Part shown: positions 51,312-63,835 of the stretch, in pieces
Numbering within the stretch: the stretch's first letter is position 1
Layout: the number at the start of each line of letters is the position of its first letter
From: Prostheceraeus crozeri
Taxonomy: Eukaryota; Platyhelminthes; Polycladida; Euryleptidae
Direction of reading: 5' to 3'
Assembly (NCBI GenBank): GCA_907163375.1
Contig: CAJQUW010001832.1
Coordinates: forward strand, 1-64,000
DNA: 64,000 bases
Notes under the pieces: generated by a model
The model's database searches: none
Told to the model about the DNA's origin: nothing
The model's input: the letters and a program-made list of their open reading frames with translations, nothing else
Program-made: the position numbers and the translations under genes

Positions 51312-53947
51312 CTGGAAATAATGCAAATTTACACATTTCATGTACTACTCATTAAATAACAACAGTAAACATATTTCAATCAAGAACTCTAAATCAGTCA
51401 TACAAATGCCACTTCAATTGGAAATAAAACAGAAAGGTCCTCAGACGCGAACATTTAACGCTCGAAAATTCCTTGAAGTCAACGGCTGCCGATGAATTTT
51501 CGTGAAGTGATTCATGCCGGAGGGCATCTTTCTATTCTAGATCAATGCTCTTCAACCGGCTAGTACGGTGCATTGGGTGCACCCCAGACTTATTATAAGA
51601 GAGGATATGAAACTTGTACTTTTTATTTTTATTGAAGAGGGTAAAATTGGGACATGTCATTAATAATTTGCATCTAACGGTCCACATTTCGGCACATTGC
51701 CTCAAACGAACTCACACAAACAGCTGTCCACTAAAGATCGCTGTGTTCCGCATTGGCGCTTATTCTGCATCATATAGACGTGCCAGAAAGATTCGATGGT
51801 TCGTGTATGAGCTCCAGTCGTTGGATCCATAAAGTTTTCGGTATGATTAAACGTTTAATGAGTATAATTCATGCCAATCATCGTTTGGAGCTGGCAATGA
51901 AGGGAGGCCGAATCACCCGAGGATTCCGTTGTGCCTCAGATCCCGATTAAGAAAGGCTTAATCCCAAACCACAAGGGTTTCGGAATCGTGATCCACCTGC
52001 CACGGCTCCAGCTCCGGCTCTGAAACCCTGCAAACCACACCATCATGCAGAAACACTTCAGCAATTAGCTGTCATGCACGTCCTTCTGCTGTTACTTTTA
52101 GTGATGTTAAGGGTTGGAAGTGGATCAACTCACCGACTTTTCACGAAAACATGACCTACGACCTGCGTGACCCACACGGCACCCTAACCTGCATGATGAA
52201 AGCGTGAATGATATAAGTAAAATAGTATTTTCTTTTCTGATATCATCTTTAGTCTTATTATCATTCTAGGTCTATGAAGAGGCCCTGTAGTATCAATATT
52301 GTTGTTAAGATTTGTTCTGTAGATTCTAGTGTATCAGATCACTTGACACATGTCAGTGATTAATAGACCTGTAGCCTTATCAAAAATATCTCACAATCAA
52401 AGTGAATGCATAATTATTTTGCTTTATGAAGTCTCCTAATCATTTGAGTTCTTCTATCTGTCTTCTTTCTTATCACATTTGAAGATAATTAGGAGTGTAG
52501 AATGCCGTCTCTCAGATACCCTGGAAGAAAATCTCTAACATCTCATATATACGCACGTGAATGTTTGAGTTGTATTCATTGTATAAATCAATCCTATCCA
52601 TCTCGCATTGCATTCAACAACTTTTCAGTACATTGAACCACTAAATATCAATAATTAAAATGATCTATAGTAAAACTTTGGTAAAATTTCAAGATGTTCA
52701 GTAATTGGTCTAAATTGGTGATTTTTAAATGATAATTATAGTGTGAAGATGAGAGAGGTAGATCAAGTGAATACCACCAATGCTCACACACGGGAATATT
52801 GTACTGGCGAAGACATTTTCGAGGCGGTCGGCCGGTCTCTAAATTAATTATTTCTGGAGGCTTGAAGGTCTAAAAAATCGGTCAATTTTTTCTGCACCGC
52901 TTATTTCTATTACGGTATTCAGATCAACAGCTAGAGGAGGGTGGGGCACATTGAACCACCAGCCCTTTTTCCGAAAATGTATAGTGGAAGCTTCATGCTT
53001 TAAGACATTGTTTATTGAAACAAATAAACATGATTCCTATGATAATTTCAATTGTTTATGCTCTCCATTATTACTTTCACAGGACTTCCCAAATTTTTTT
53101 TCAATAAAAAAGTAAATTTTCAGAAAATCAGAACTTTAGTTTGTAGCTGATCAATCAGAATGCAGCCAAAACCTTGTGTAAGTTTTCATTAGACAGCATT
53201 TTTCTTAAGTATTCTTTATCGCTTCATTAATCTAGTAGTTAAAAACTCATTGAGTGCAGCCTTGTTTCCACATGAACCACCCAAGATGGGGGGGGGGGCA
53301 CTTTGAACATGGTTCATAGTGACCAATTTTTCTTTTATTGATTGAAAGAAGTGATTTATAAGTTTTGACATGTAATTGTGCTACAAATTGGTCTGCAACG
53401 CTATCAAATTGACTATATAGAAATATTTAAGCAGTTATGGCATTCGTTTCTGTGCGTTGCGACTCTTAACGAAAACAAAGCACCAGGGAAGCATGGCGAA
53501 GAATAAATATTGAAAAAGTTACTTGATATATAATTGATCTCAATCAAAAGAGGATTTGAATAATGGAGCATCCCTAGCTGGTCAAATAGATTGAATTGTT
53601 AATGCTTCTTGTTTTGGTGTTTGGTGATTTTTCAGGCCACATTTATTAGGCCCACTCGTGTCTTACATATGTCTACATATGTAACGCGCAATGCTTTGAT
53701 GATCACAATGATAAATGTAATATTGTGTATCAATACATTTAGAATTAGTGCTCTTACCAAGGCTCTTCTATCATGAATAATGCTATTAATCTGAGAACTC
53801 TGCATTTTTCCTTCAGAAATTGGCATGTATTTTTCATGTCAAGCCCATGCTATCACTCTTGACAATAAAGATCTCAAACAATGAGTCTTTTTTGCTTCAT
53901 TTTGATAATTCATAAACTGAAGCTACGGATCTGATACATAAAGTATA
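51312..53947. other. Upstream of ITFG1 exon 1: no recognised gene
   Basis: Sequence between ITFG1 and the tRNA-like array. The frames at 51614-51950 have no domain. Two GC-rich motifs, GTGGGGCACATTGAACCACC (52940-52959) and a related G-run one near 53289-53320, may belong to an unidentified DNA transposon. Confidence 0.35.
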
Positions 53948-53975
53948 ATAATTTTAACAGACGGAAAATAGCTGC

Positions 53976-54047
53976 GCGTCTTGGTGGATTTGAACCACCG
54001 ACCTCTGGCATTCTAGGCCAACGCTCTACCAACTGAGCTATCGACGA
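53976..54047 (-). tRNA. tRNA-like gene, unit 1 (anticodon AGA)
   Basis: 72 nt in cloverleaf order: A box TAGCTCAGTTGG, D stem GCTC/GAGC, anticodon stem TTGGC/GCCAG with loop CTAGAAT (anticodon AGA, a Ser UCU reader), a variable loop of 5 nt, and T stem GGTGG/CCACC with B box GGTTCAAATCC. The acceptor stem pairs at only four of seven positions (1, 6 and 7 fail). Real eukaryotic serine tRNAs have a long variable arm, so this is either a tRNA pseudogene or a tRNA-like RNA. It is followed by TTTT. CCA is not encoded. Confidence 0.6.
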
Positions 54048-54263
54048 GCGACAGAACGACATAAGTCCTCAATTGAAGAACCCGCGTAGGAGAATCCGAT
54101 AGCTTCATCCTCCAAGACAACATAGCATTAACCGTCAAGCCAAACTACTGAAGCAAGTTATCAGTAATTCAAAGCCAGCATTATACTTTGAAACGGGGAC
54201 TTAGTCCACACAAGTATTCAAAGAAAGCTGCAATGATAATTTTAACAGACGGAAAATAGCTGC

Positions 54264-54335
54264 GCGTCTTGGTGGATTTGAACCACCGACCTCTGGCATT
54301 CTAGGCCAACGCTCTACCAACTGAGCTATCGACGA
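54264..54335 (-). tRNA. tRNA-like gene, unit 2
   Basis: Same sequence as unit 1. Confidence 0.6.
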
Positions 54336-54551
54336 GCGACAGAACGACATAAGTCCTCAATTGAAGAACCCGCGTAGGAGAATCCGATAGCTTCATCCTC
54401 CAAGAAAACATAGCATTAACCGTCAAGCCAAACTACTGAAGCAAGTTATCAGTAATTCAAAGCCAGCATTATACTTTGAAACGGGGACTTAGTCCACACA
54501 AGTATTCAAAGAAAGCTGCAATGATAATTTTAACAGACGGAAAATAGCTGC

Positions 54552-54622
54552 GCGTCTTGGTGGATTTGAACCACGACCTCTGGCATTCTAGGCCAACGCT
54601 CTACCAACTGAGCTATCGACGA
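54552..54622 (-). tRNA. tRNA-like gene, unit 3
   Basis: One base missing in the T stem. Confidence 0.5.
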
Positions 54623-54835
54623 GCGACAGAACGACATAAGTCTCAATTGAAGAACCCGCGTAGGAGAATCCGATAGCTTCATCCTCCAAGACACATAGCA
54701 TTAACCGTCAAGCCAAACTACTGAGCAAGTTATCAGTAATTCAAAGCCAGCATTATACTTTGAAACGGGGACTTAGTCCACACAAGTATTCAAAGAAAGC
54801 TGCAATGATAATTTTAACAGACGGAAAATAGCTGC

Positions 54836-54908
54836 GCGTCTTGGTGGATTTGAACCACCGACCTCTGGCATTCTAGGCCAACGCTCTACCAAACTGAGCT
54901 ATCGACGA
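54836..54908 (-). tRNA. tRNA-like gene, unit 4
   Basis: One added base in the D loop. Confidence 0.55.
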
Positions 54909-55124
54909 GCGACAGAACGACATAAGTCCTCAATTGAAGAACCCGCGTAGGAGAATCCGATAGCTTCATCCTCCAAGACAACATAGCATTAACCGTCAAG
55001 CCAAACTACTGAAGCAAGTTATCAGTAATTCAAAGCCAGCATTATACTTTGAAACGGGGACTTAGTCCACACAAGTATTCAAAGAAAGCTGCAATGATAA
55101 TTTTAACAGACGGAAAATAGCTGC

Positions 55125-55196
55125 GCGTCTTGGTGGATTTGAACCACCGACCTCTGGCATTCTAGGCCAACGCTCTACCAACTGAGCTATCGACGA
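55125..55196 (-). tRNA. tRNA-like gene, unit 5
   Basis: Same sequence as unit 1. Confidence 0.6.
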
Positions 55197-55412
55197 GCGA
55201 CAGAACGACATAAGTCCTCAATTGAAGAACCCGCGTAGGAGAATCCGATAGCTTCATCCTCCAAGACAACATAGCATTAACCGTCAAGCCAAACTACTGA
55301 AGCAAGTTATCAGTAATTCAAAGCCAGCATTATACTTTGAAACGGGGACTTAGTCCACACAAGTATTCAAAGAAAGCTGCAATGATAATTTTAACAGACG
55401 GAAAATAGCTGC

Positions 55413-55484
55413 GCGTCTTGGTGGATTTGAACCACCGACCTCTGGCATTCTAGGCCAACGCTCTACCAACTGAGCTATCGACGA
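55413..55484 (-). tRNA. tRNA-like gene, unit 6
   Basis: Same sequence as unit 1; changes in the spacer only. Confidence 0.6.
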
Positions 55485-55699
55485 GCGACAGAACGACATA
55501 AGTCCTCAATTGAAGAACCCGCGTAGGAGAATCGATAGCTTCATCCTACCAGACAACATAGCATTAACCGTCAAGCCAAACTACTGAAGCAAGTTATCAG
55601 TAATTCAAAGCCAGCATTATACTTTGAAACGGGGACTTAGTCCACACAAGTATTCAAAGAAAGCTGCAATGATAATTTTAACAGACGGAAAATAGCTGC

Positions 55700-55771
55700 G
55701 CGTCTTGGTGGATTTGAACCACCGACCTCTGGCATTCTAGGCCAACGCTCTACCAACTGAGCTATCGACGA
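55700..55771 (-). tRNA. tRNA-like gene, unit 7
   Basis: Same sequence as unit 1. Confidence 0.6.
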
Positions 55772-55987
55772 GCGACAGAACGACATAAGTCCTCAATTGA
55801 AGAACCCGCGTAGGAGAATCCGATAGCTTCATCCTCCAAGACAACATAGCATTAACCGTCAAGCCAAACTACTGAAGCAAGTTATCAGTAATTCAAAGCC
55901 AGCATTATACTTTGAAACGGGGACTTAGTCCACACAAGTATTCAAAGAAAGCTGCAATGATAATTTTAACAGACGGAAAATAGCTGC

Positions 55988-56059
55988 GCGTCTTGGTGGA
56001 TTTGAACCACCGACCTCTGGCATTCTAGGCCAACGCTCTACCAACTGAGCTATCGACGA
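55988..56059 (-). tRNA. tRNA-like gene, unit 8
   Basis: Same sequence as unit 1. Confidence 0.6.
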
Positions 56060-56275
56060 GCGACAGAACGACATAAGTCCTCAATTGAAGAACCCGCGTA
56101 GGAGAATCCGATAGCTTCATCCTCCAAGACAACATAGCATTAACCGTCAAGCCAAACTACTGAAGCAAGTTATCAGTAATTCAAAGCCAGCATTATACTT
56201 TGAAACGGGGACTTAGTCCACACAAGTATTCAAAGAAAGCTGCAATGATAATTTTAACAGACGGAAAATAGCTGC

Positions 56276-56347
56276 GCGTCTTGGTGGATTTGAACCACCG
56301 ACCTCTGGCATTCTAGGCCAACGCTCTACCAACTGAGCTATCGACGA
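56276..56347 (-). tRNA. tRNA-like gene, unit 9
   Basis: Same sequence as unit 1. Confidence 0.6.
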
Positions 56348-56563
56348 GCGACAGAACGACATAAGTCCTCAATTGAAGAACCCGCGTAGGAGAATCCGAT
56401 AGCTTCATCCTCCAAGACAACATAGCATTAACCGTCAAGCCAAACTACTGAAGCAAGTTATCAGTAATTCAAAGCCAGCATTATACTTTGAAACGGGGAC
56501 TTAGTCCACACAAGTATTCAAAGAAAGCTGCAATGATAATTTTAACAGACGGAAAATAGCTGC

Positions 56564-56635
56564 GCGTCTTGGTGGATTTGAACCACCGACCTCTGGCATT
56601 CTAGGCCAACGCTCTACCAACTGAGCTATCGACGA
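56564..56635 (-). tRNA. tRNA-like gene, unit 10
   Basis: Same sequence as unit 1; one spacer substitution. Confidence 0.6.
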
Positions 56636-56850
56636 GCGACAGAACGACATAAGTCCTCAATTGAAGAACCCGCGTAGGAGAATCCGATAGCTTCATCCAC
56701 CAAGACAACATAGCATTAACCGTCAAGCCAAACTACTGAAGCAAGTTATCAGTAATTCAAAGCCAGCATTATACTTTGAAACGGGACTTAGTCCACACAA
56801 GTATTCAAAGAAAGCTGCAATGATAATTTTAACAGACGGAAAATAGCTGC

Positions 56851-56922
56851 GCGTCTTGGTGGATTTGAACCACCGACCTCTGGCATTCTAGGCCAACGCT
56901 CTACCAACTGAGCTATCGACGA
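56851..56922 (-). tRNA. tRNA-like gene, unit 11
   Basis: Same sequence as unit 1. Confidence 0.6.
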
Positions 56923-57138
56923 GCGACAGAACGACATAAGTCCTCAATTGAAGAACCCGCGTAGGAGAATCCGATAGCTTCATCCTCCAAGACAACATAG
57001 CATTAACCGTCAAGCCAAACTACTGAAGCAAGTTATCAGTAATTCAAAGCCAGCATTATACTTTGAAACGGGGACTTAGTCCACACAAGTATTCAAAGAA
57101 AGCTGCAATGATAATTTTAACAGACGGAAAATAGCTGC

Positions 57139-57210
57139 GCGTCTTGGTGGATTTGAACCACCGACCTCTGGCATTCTAGGCCAACGCTCTACCAACTGAG
57201 CTATCGACGA
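57139..57210 (-). tRNA. tRNA-like gene, unit 12
   Basis: Same sequence as unit 1. Confidence 0.6.
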
Positions 57211-57426
57211 GCGACAGAACGACATAAGTCCTCAATTGAAGAACCCGCGTAGGAGAATCCGATAGCTTCATCCTCCAAGACAACATAGCATTAACCGTCA
57301 AGCCAAACTACTGAAGCAAGTTATCAGTAATTCAAAGCCAGCATTATACTTTGAAACGGGGACTTAGTCCACACAAGTATTCAAAGAAAGCTGCAATGAT
57401 AATTTTAACAGACGGAAAATAGCTGC

Positions 57427-57498
57427 GCGTCTTGGTGGATTTGAACCACCGACCTCTGGCATTCTAGGCCAACGCTCTACCAACTGAGCTATCGACGA
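57427..57498 (-). tRNA. tRNA-like gene, unit 13
   Basis: Same sequence as unit 1. Confidence 0.6.
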
Positions 57499-57714
57499 GC
57501 GACAGAACGACATAAGTCCTCAATTGAAGAACCCGCGTAGGAGAATCCGATAGCTTCATCCTCCAAGACAACATAGCATTAACCGTCAAGCCAAACTACT
57601 GAAGCAAGTTATCAGTAATTCAAAGCCAGCATTATACTTTGAAACGGGGACTTAGTCCACACAAGTATTCAAAGAAAGCTGCAATGATAATTTTAACAGA
57701 CGGAAAATAGCTGC

Positions 57715-57786
57715 GCGTCTTGGTGGATTTGAACCACCGACCTCTGGCATTCTAGGCCAACGCTCTACCAACTGAGCTATCGACGA
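57715..57786 (-). tRNA. tRNA-like gene, unit 14
   Basis: Same sequence as unit 1. Confidence 0.6.
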
Positions 57787-58003
57787 GCGACAGAACGACA
57801 TAAGTCCTCAATTGAAGAACCCGCGTAGGAGAATCCGATAGCTTCATCCTCCAAGACAACATAGCATTAACCGTCAAGCCAAACTACTGAAGCAAGTTAT
57901 CAGTAATTCAAAGCCAGCATTATACTTTGAAACGGGGACTTAGTCCACACAAGTATTCAAAGAAAGCTGCAATGATAATTTTAACAGACGAGAAAATAGC
58001 TGC

Positions 58004-58074
58004 GCGTCTTGGTGGATTTGAACACCGACCTCTGGCATTCTAGGCCAACGCTCTACCAACTGAGCTATCGACGA
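58004..58074 (-). tRNA. tRNA-like gene, unit 15
   Basis: One base missing in the T stem; an extra base in the flanking A run. Confidence 0.5.
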
Positions 58075-58292
58075 GCGACAGAACGACATAAGTCCTCAAT
58101 TGAAGAAAACCCGCGTAGGAGAATCCGATAGCTTCATCCTCCAAGACAACATAGCATTAACCGTCAAGCCAAACTACTGAAGCAAGTTATCAGTAATTCA
58201 AAGCCAGCATTATACTTTGAAACGGGGACTTAGTCCACACAAGTATTCAAAGAAAGCTGCAATGATAATTTTAACAGACGGAAAATAGCTGC

Positions 58293-58364
58293 GCGTCTTG
58301 GTGGATTTGAACCACCGACCTCTGGCATTCTAGGCCAACGCTCTACCAACTGAGCTATCGACGA
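58293..58364 (-). tRNA. tRNA-like gene, unit 16
   Basis: Same sequence as unit 1. Confidence 0.6.
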
Positions 58365-58580
58365 GCGACAGAACGACATAAGTCCTCAATTGAAGAACCC
58401 GCGTAGGAGAATCCGATAGCTTCATCCTCCAAGACAACATAGCATTAACCGTCAAGCCAAACTACTGAAGCAAGTTATCAGTAATTAAAAGCCAGATTTA
58501 TACTTTGAAACGGGGACTTAGTCCACACAAGTATTCAAAGAAAGCTGCAATGATAATTTTAACAGACGGAAAATAGCTGC

Positions 58581-58652
58581 GCGTCTTGGTGGATTTGAAC
58601 CACCGACCTCTGGCATTCTAGGCCAACGCTCTACCAACTGAGCTATCGACGA
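58581..58652 (-). tRNA. tRNA-like gene, unit 17
   Basis: Same sequence as unit 1. Confidence 0.6.
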
Positions 58653-58867
58653 GCGACAGAACGACATAAGTCCTCAATTGAAGAACCCGCGTAGGAGAAT
58701 CGATAGCTTCATCCTCCAAGACAACATAGCATTAACCGTCAAGCCAAACTACTGAAGCAAGTTATCAGTAATTCAAAGCCAGCATTATACTTTGAAACGG
58801 GGACTTAGTCCACACAAGTATTCAAAGAAAGCTGCAATGATAATTTTAACAGACGGAAAATAGCTGC

Positions 58868-58939
58868 GCGTCTTGGTGGATTTGAACCACCGACCTCTGG
58901 CATTCTAGGCCAACGCTCTACCAACTGAGCTATCGACGA
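58868..58939 (-). tRNA. tRNA-like gene, unit 18
   Basis: Same sequence as unit 1. Confidence 0.6.
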
Positions 58940-59155
58940 GCGACAGAACGACATAAGTCCTCAATTGAAGAACCCGCGTAGGAGAATCCGATAGCTTCAT
59001 CCTCCAAGACAACATAGCATTAACCGTCAAGCCAAACTACTGAAGCAAGTTATCAGTAATTCAAAGCCAGCATTATACTTTGAAACGGGGACTTAGTCCA
59101 CACAAGTATTCAAAGAAAGCTGCAATGATAATTTTAACAGACGGAAAATAGCTGC

Positions 59156-59227
59156 GCGTCTTGGTGGATTTGAACCACCGACCTCTGGCATTCTAGGCCA
59201 ACGCTCTTACAACTGAGCTATCGACGA
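59156..59227 (-). tRNA. tRNA-like gene, unit 19
   Basis: Two-base change in the D loop (TTACAACT in place of TACCAACT on the plus strand). Confidence 0.55.
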
Positions 59228-59443
59228 GCGACAGAACGACATAAGTCCTCAATTGAAGAACCCGCGTAGGAGAATCCGATAGCTTCATCCTCCAAGACAA
59301 CATAGCATTAACCGTCAAGCCAAACTACTGAAGCAAGTTATCAGTAATTCAAAGCCAGCATTATACTTTGAAACGGGGACTTAGTCCACACAAGTATTCA
59401 AAGAAAGCTGCAATGATAATTTTAACAGACGGAAAATAGCTGC

Positions 59444-59515
59444 GCGTCTTGGTGGATTTGAACCACCGACCTCTGGCATTCTAGGCCAACGCTCTACCAA
59501 CTGAGCTATCGACGA
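59444..59515 (-). tRNA. tRNA-like gene, unit 20
   Basis: Same sequence as unit 1. Confidence 0.6.
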
Positions 59516-59731
59516 GCGACAGAACGACATAAGTCCTCAATTGAAGAACCCGCGTAGGAGAATCCGATAGCTTCATCCTCCAAGACAACATAGCATTAAC
59601 CGTCAAGCCAAACTACTGAAGCAAGTTATCAGTAATTCAAAGCCAGCATTATACTTTGAAACGGGGACTTAGTCCACACAAGTATTCAAAGAAAGCTGCA
59701 ATGATAATTTTAACAGACGGAAAATAGCTGC

Positions 59732-59803
59732 GCGTCTTGGTGGATTTGAACCACCGACCTCTGGCATTCTAGGCCAACGCTCTACCAACTGAGCTATCGA
59801 CGA
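59732..59803 (-). tRNA. tRNA-like gene, unit 21
   Basis: Same sequence as unit 1. Confidence 0.6.
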
Positions 59804-60019
59804 GCGACAGAACGACATAAGTCCTCAATTGAAGAACCCGCGTAGGAGAATCCGATAGCTTCATCCTCCAAGACAACATAGCATTAACCGTCAAGCCAAA
59901 CTACTGAAGCAAGTTATCAGTAATTCAAAGCCAGCATTATACTTTGAAACGGGGACTTAGTCCACACAAGTATTCAAAGAAAGCTGCAATGATAATTTTA
60001 ACAGACGGAAAATAGCTGC

Positions 60020-60091
60020 GCGTCTTGGTGGATTTGAACCACCGACCTCTGGCATTCTAGGCCAACGCTCTACCAACTGAGCTATCGACGA
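60020..60091 (-). tRNA. tRNA-like gene, unit 22
   Basis: Same sequence as unit 1. Confidence 0.6.
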
Positions 60092-60307
60092 GCGACAGAA
60101 CGACATAAGTCCTCAATTGAAGAACCCGCGTAGGAGAATCCGATAGCTTCATCCTCCAAGACAACATAGCATTAACCGTCAAGCCAAACTACTGAAGCAA
60201 GTTATCAGTAATTCAAAGCCAGCATTATACTTTGAAACGGGGACTTAGTCCACACAAGTATTCAAAGAAAGCTGCAATGATAATTTTAACAGACGGAAAA
60301 TAGCTGC

Positions 60308-60379
60308 GCGTCTTGGTGGATTTGAACCACCGACCTCCAGCATTCTAGGCCAACGCTCTACCAACTGAGCTATCGACGA
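60308..60379 (-). tRNA. tRNA-like gene, unit 23
   Basis: Two substitutions at the anticodon stem border (CCAGC in place of CTGGC on the plus strand) weaken the stem. Confidence 0.5.
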
Positions 60380-60595
60380 GCGACAGAACGACATAAGTCC
60401 TCAATAGAAGAACCCGCGTAGGAGAATCCGATAGCTTCATCCTCCAAGACAACATAGCATTAACCGTCAAGCCAAACTACTGAAGCAAGTTATCAGTAAT
60501 TCAAAGCCAGCATTATACTTTGAAACGGGGACTTAGTCCACACAAGTATTCAAAGAAAGCTGCAATGATAATTTTAACAGACGGAAAATAGCTGC

Positions 60596-60667
60596 GCGTC
60601 TTGGTGGATTTGAACCACCGACCTCTGGCATTCTAGGCCAACGCTCTACAAACTGAGCTATCGACGA
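60596..60667 (-). tRNA. tRNA-like gene, unit 24
   Basis: One substitution in the D loop. Confidence 0.55.
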
Positions 60668-60882
60668 GCGACAGAACGACATAAGTCCTCAATTGAAGAA
60701 CCCGCGTAGGAGAATCCGATAGCTTCATCCTCCAAGACAACATAGCATTAACCGTCAAGCCAAACTACTGAAGCAAGTTATCAGTAATTCAAAGCCAGCA
60801 TTATACTTTGAAACGGGACTTAGTCCACACAAGTATTCAAAGAAAGCTGCAATGATAATTTTAACAGACGGAAAATAGCTGC

Positions 60883-60954
60883 GCGTCTTGGTGGATTTGA
60901 ACCACCGACCTCTGGCATTCTAGGCCAACGCTCTACCAACTGAGCTATCGACGA
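60883..60954 (-). tRNA. tRNA-like gene, unit 25
   Basis: Same sequence as unit 1. Confidence 0.6.
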
Positions 60955-61170
60955 GCGACAGAACGACATAAGTCCTCAATTGAAGAACCCGCGTAGGAGA
61001 ATCCGATAGCTTCATCCTCCAAGACAACATAGCATTAACCGTCAAGCCAAACTACTGAAGCAAGTTATCAGTAATTCAAAGCCAGCATTATACTTTGAAA
61101 CGGGGACTTAGTCCACACAAGTATTCAAAGAAAGCTGCAATGATAATTTTAACAGACGGAAAATAGCTGC

Positions 61171-61242
61171 GCGTCTTGGTGGATTTGAACCACCGACCTC
61201 TGGCATTCTAGGCCAACGCTCTACCAACTGAGCTATCGACGA
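61171..61242 (-). tRNA. tRNA-like gene, unit 26
   Basis: Same sequence as unit 1. Confidence 0.6.
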
Positions 61243-61458
61243 GCGACAGAACGACATAAGTCCTCAATTGAAGAACCCGCGTAGGAGAATCCGATAGCTT
61301 CATCCTCCAAGACAACATAGCATTAACCGTCAAGCCAAACTACTGAAGCAAGTTATCAGTAATTCAAAGCCAGCATTATACTTTGAAACGGGGACTTAGT
61401 CCACACAAGTATTCAAAGAAAGCTGCAATGATAATTTTAACAGACGGAAAATAGCTGC

Positions 61459-61530
61459 GCGTCTTGGTGGATTTGAACCACCGACCTCTGGCATTCTAGG
61501 CCAACGCTCTACCAACTGAGCTATCGACGA
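61459..61530 (-). tRNA. tRNA-like gene, unit 27
   Basis: Same sequence as unit 1. Confidence 0.6.
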
Positions 61531-61745
61531 GCGACAGAACGACATAAGTCCTCAATTGAAGAACCGCGTAGGAGAATCCGATAGCTTCATCCTCCAAGAC
61601 AACATAGCATTAACCGTCAAGCCAAACTACTGAAGCAAGTTATCAGTAATTCAAAGCCAGCATTATACTTTGAAACGGGGACTTAGTCCACACAAGTATT
61701 CAAAGAAAGCTGCAATGATAATTTTAACAGACGGAAAATAGCTGC

Positions 61746-61817
61746 GCGTCTTGGTGGATTTGAACCACCGACCTCTGGCATTCTAGGCCAACGCTCTACC
61801 AACTGAGCTATCGACGA
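61746..61817 (-). tRNA. tRNA-like gene, unit 28
   Basis: Same sequence as unit 1. Confidence 0.6.
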
Positions 61818-62033
61818 GCGACAGAACGACATAAGTCCTCAATTGAAGAACCCGCGTAGGAGAATCCGATAGCTTCATCCTCCAAGACAACATAGCATTA
61901 ACCGTCAAGCCAAACTACTGAAGCAAGTTATCAGTAATTCAAAGCCAGCATTATACTTTGAAACGGGGACTTAGTCCACACAAGTATTCAAAGAAAGCTG
62001 CAATGATAATTTTAACAGACGGAAAATAGCTGC

Positions 62034-62105
62034 GCGTCTTGGTGGATCTGAACCACCGACCTCTGGCATTCTAGGCCAACGCTCTACCAAATGAGCTATC
62101 GACGA
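62034..62105 (-). tRNA. tRNA-like gene, unit 29
   Basis: Two substitutions, one in the T loop (B box) and one in the D loop. Confidence 0.5.
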
Positions 62106-62321
62106 GCGACAGAACGACATAAGTCCTCAATTGAAGAACCCGCGTAGGAGAATCCGATAGCTTCATCCTCCAAGACAACATAGCATTAACCGTCAAGCCA
62201 AACTACTGAAGCAAGTTATCAGTAATTCAAAGCCAGCATTATACTTTGAAACGGGGACTTAGTCCACACAAGTATTCAAAGAAAGCTGCAATGATAATTT
62301 TAACAGACGGAAAATAGCTGC

Positions 62322-62393
62322 GCGTCTTGGTGGATTTGAACCACCGACCTCTGGCATTCTAGGCCAACGCTCTACCAACTGAGCTATCGACGA
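62322..62393 (-). tRNA. tRNA-like gene, unit 30
   Basis: Same sequence as unit 1. Confidence 0.6.
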
Positions 62394-62608
62394 GCGACAG
62401 AACGACATAAGTCCTCAATTGAAGAACCCGCGTAGGAGAATCCGATAGCTTCATCCTCCAAGACAACATAGCATTAACCGTCAAGCCAAACTACTGAAGC
62501 AAGTTATCAGTAATTCAAAGCCAGCATTATACTTTGAAACGGGGACTTAGTCCACACAAGTATTCAAAGAAAGCTGCAATGATAATTTTAACAGACGAAA
62601 ATAGCTGC

Positions 62609-62680
62609 GCGTCTTGGTCGATTTGAACCACCGACCTCTGGCATTCTAGGCCAACGCTCTACCAACTGAGCTATCGACGA
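62609..62680 (-). tRNA. tRNA-like gene, unit 31
   Basis: One substitution breaks a T-stem pair. Confidence 0.5.
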
Positions 62681-62897
62681 GCGACAGAACGACATAAGTC
62701 CTCAATTGAAGAACCCGCGTAGGAGAATCCGATAGCTTCATCCTCCAAGACAACATAGCATTAACCGTCAAAGCCAAACTACTGAAGCAAGTTATCAGTA
62801 ATTCAAAGCCAGCATTATACTTTGAAACGGGGACTTAGTCCACACAAGTATTCAAAGAAAGCTGCAATGATAATTTTAACAGATGGAAAATAGCTGC

Positions 62898-62968
62898 GCG
62901 TCTTGGTGGATTTGAACCACCGACCTTGGCATTCTAGGCCAACGCTCTACCAACTGAGCTATCGACGA
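62898..62968 (-). tRNA. tRNA-like gene, unit 32
   Basis: One base missing at the variable loop/anticodon stem border. Confidence 0.5.
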
Positions 62969-63184
62969 GCGACAGAACGACATAAGTCCTCAATTGAAGA
63001 ACCCGCGTAGGAGAATCCGATAGCTTCATCCTCCAAGACAACATAGCATTAACCGTCAAGCCAAACTACTGAAGCAAGTTATCAGTAATTCAAAGCCAGC
63101 ATTATACTTTGAAACGGGGACTTAGTCCACACAAGTATTCAAAGAAAGCTGCAATGATAATTTTAACAGACGGAAAATAGCTGC

Positions 63185-63257
63185 GCGTCTTGGTGGATTT
63201 GAACCACCGACCTCTGGCATTCTAGGCCAACGCTCTTACCAACTGAGCTATCGACGA
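63185..63257 (-). tRNA. tRNA-like gene, unit 33
   Basis: One added T next to the D stem. Confidence 0.5.
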
Positions 63258-63474
63258 GCGACAGAACGACATAAGTCCTCAATTGAAGAACCCGCGTAGG
63301 AGAATCCGATAGCTTCATCCTCCAAGACAACATAGCATTAACCGTCAAGCCAAACTACTGAAGCAAGTTATCAGTAATTCAAAGCCAGCATTATACTTTT
63401 GAAACGGGGACTTAGTCCACACAAGTATTCAAAGAAAGCTGCAATGATAATTTTAACAGACGGAAAATAGCTGC

Positions 63475-63546
63475 GCGTCTTGGTGGATTTGAACCACCGA
63501 CCTCTGGCATTCTAGGCCAACGCTCTACCAACTGAGCTATCGACGA
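63475..63546 (-). tRNA. tRNA-like gene, unit 34
   Basis: Same sequence as unit 1; several single-base changes in the spacer. Confidence 0.6.
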
Positions 63547-63762
63547 GCGACCAGAACGACATAAGTCCTCATTGAAGAACCCGCGTAGGAGAATCCGATA
63601 GCTTCATCCTCCAAGACAACATAGCATTAACCGTCAAGCCAAAACTACTGAAGCAAGTTATCAGTAATTCAAAGCCATCATTATACTTTGAAACGGGTAC
63701 TTAGTCCACACAAGTATTCAAGAAAGCTGCAATGATAATTTTAACAGACGGAAAATAGCTGC

Positions 63763-63835
63763 GCGTCTTGGTGGATTTGAACCACCGACCTCTGGCATTC
63801 TAGGCCAAACGCTCTACCAACTGAGCTATCGACGA
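63763..63835 (-). tRNA. tRNA-like gene, unit 35
   Basis: One added A next to the anticodon stem. Confidence 0.5.
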
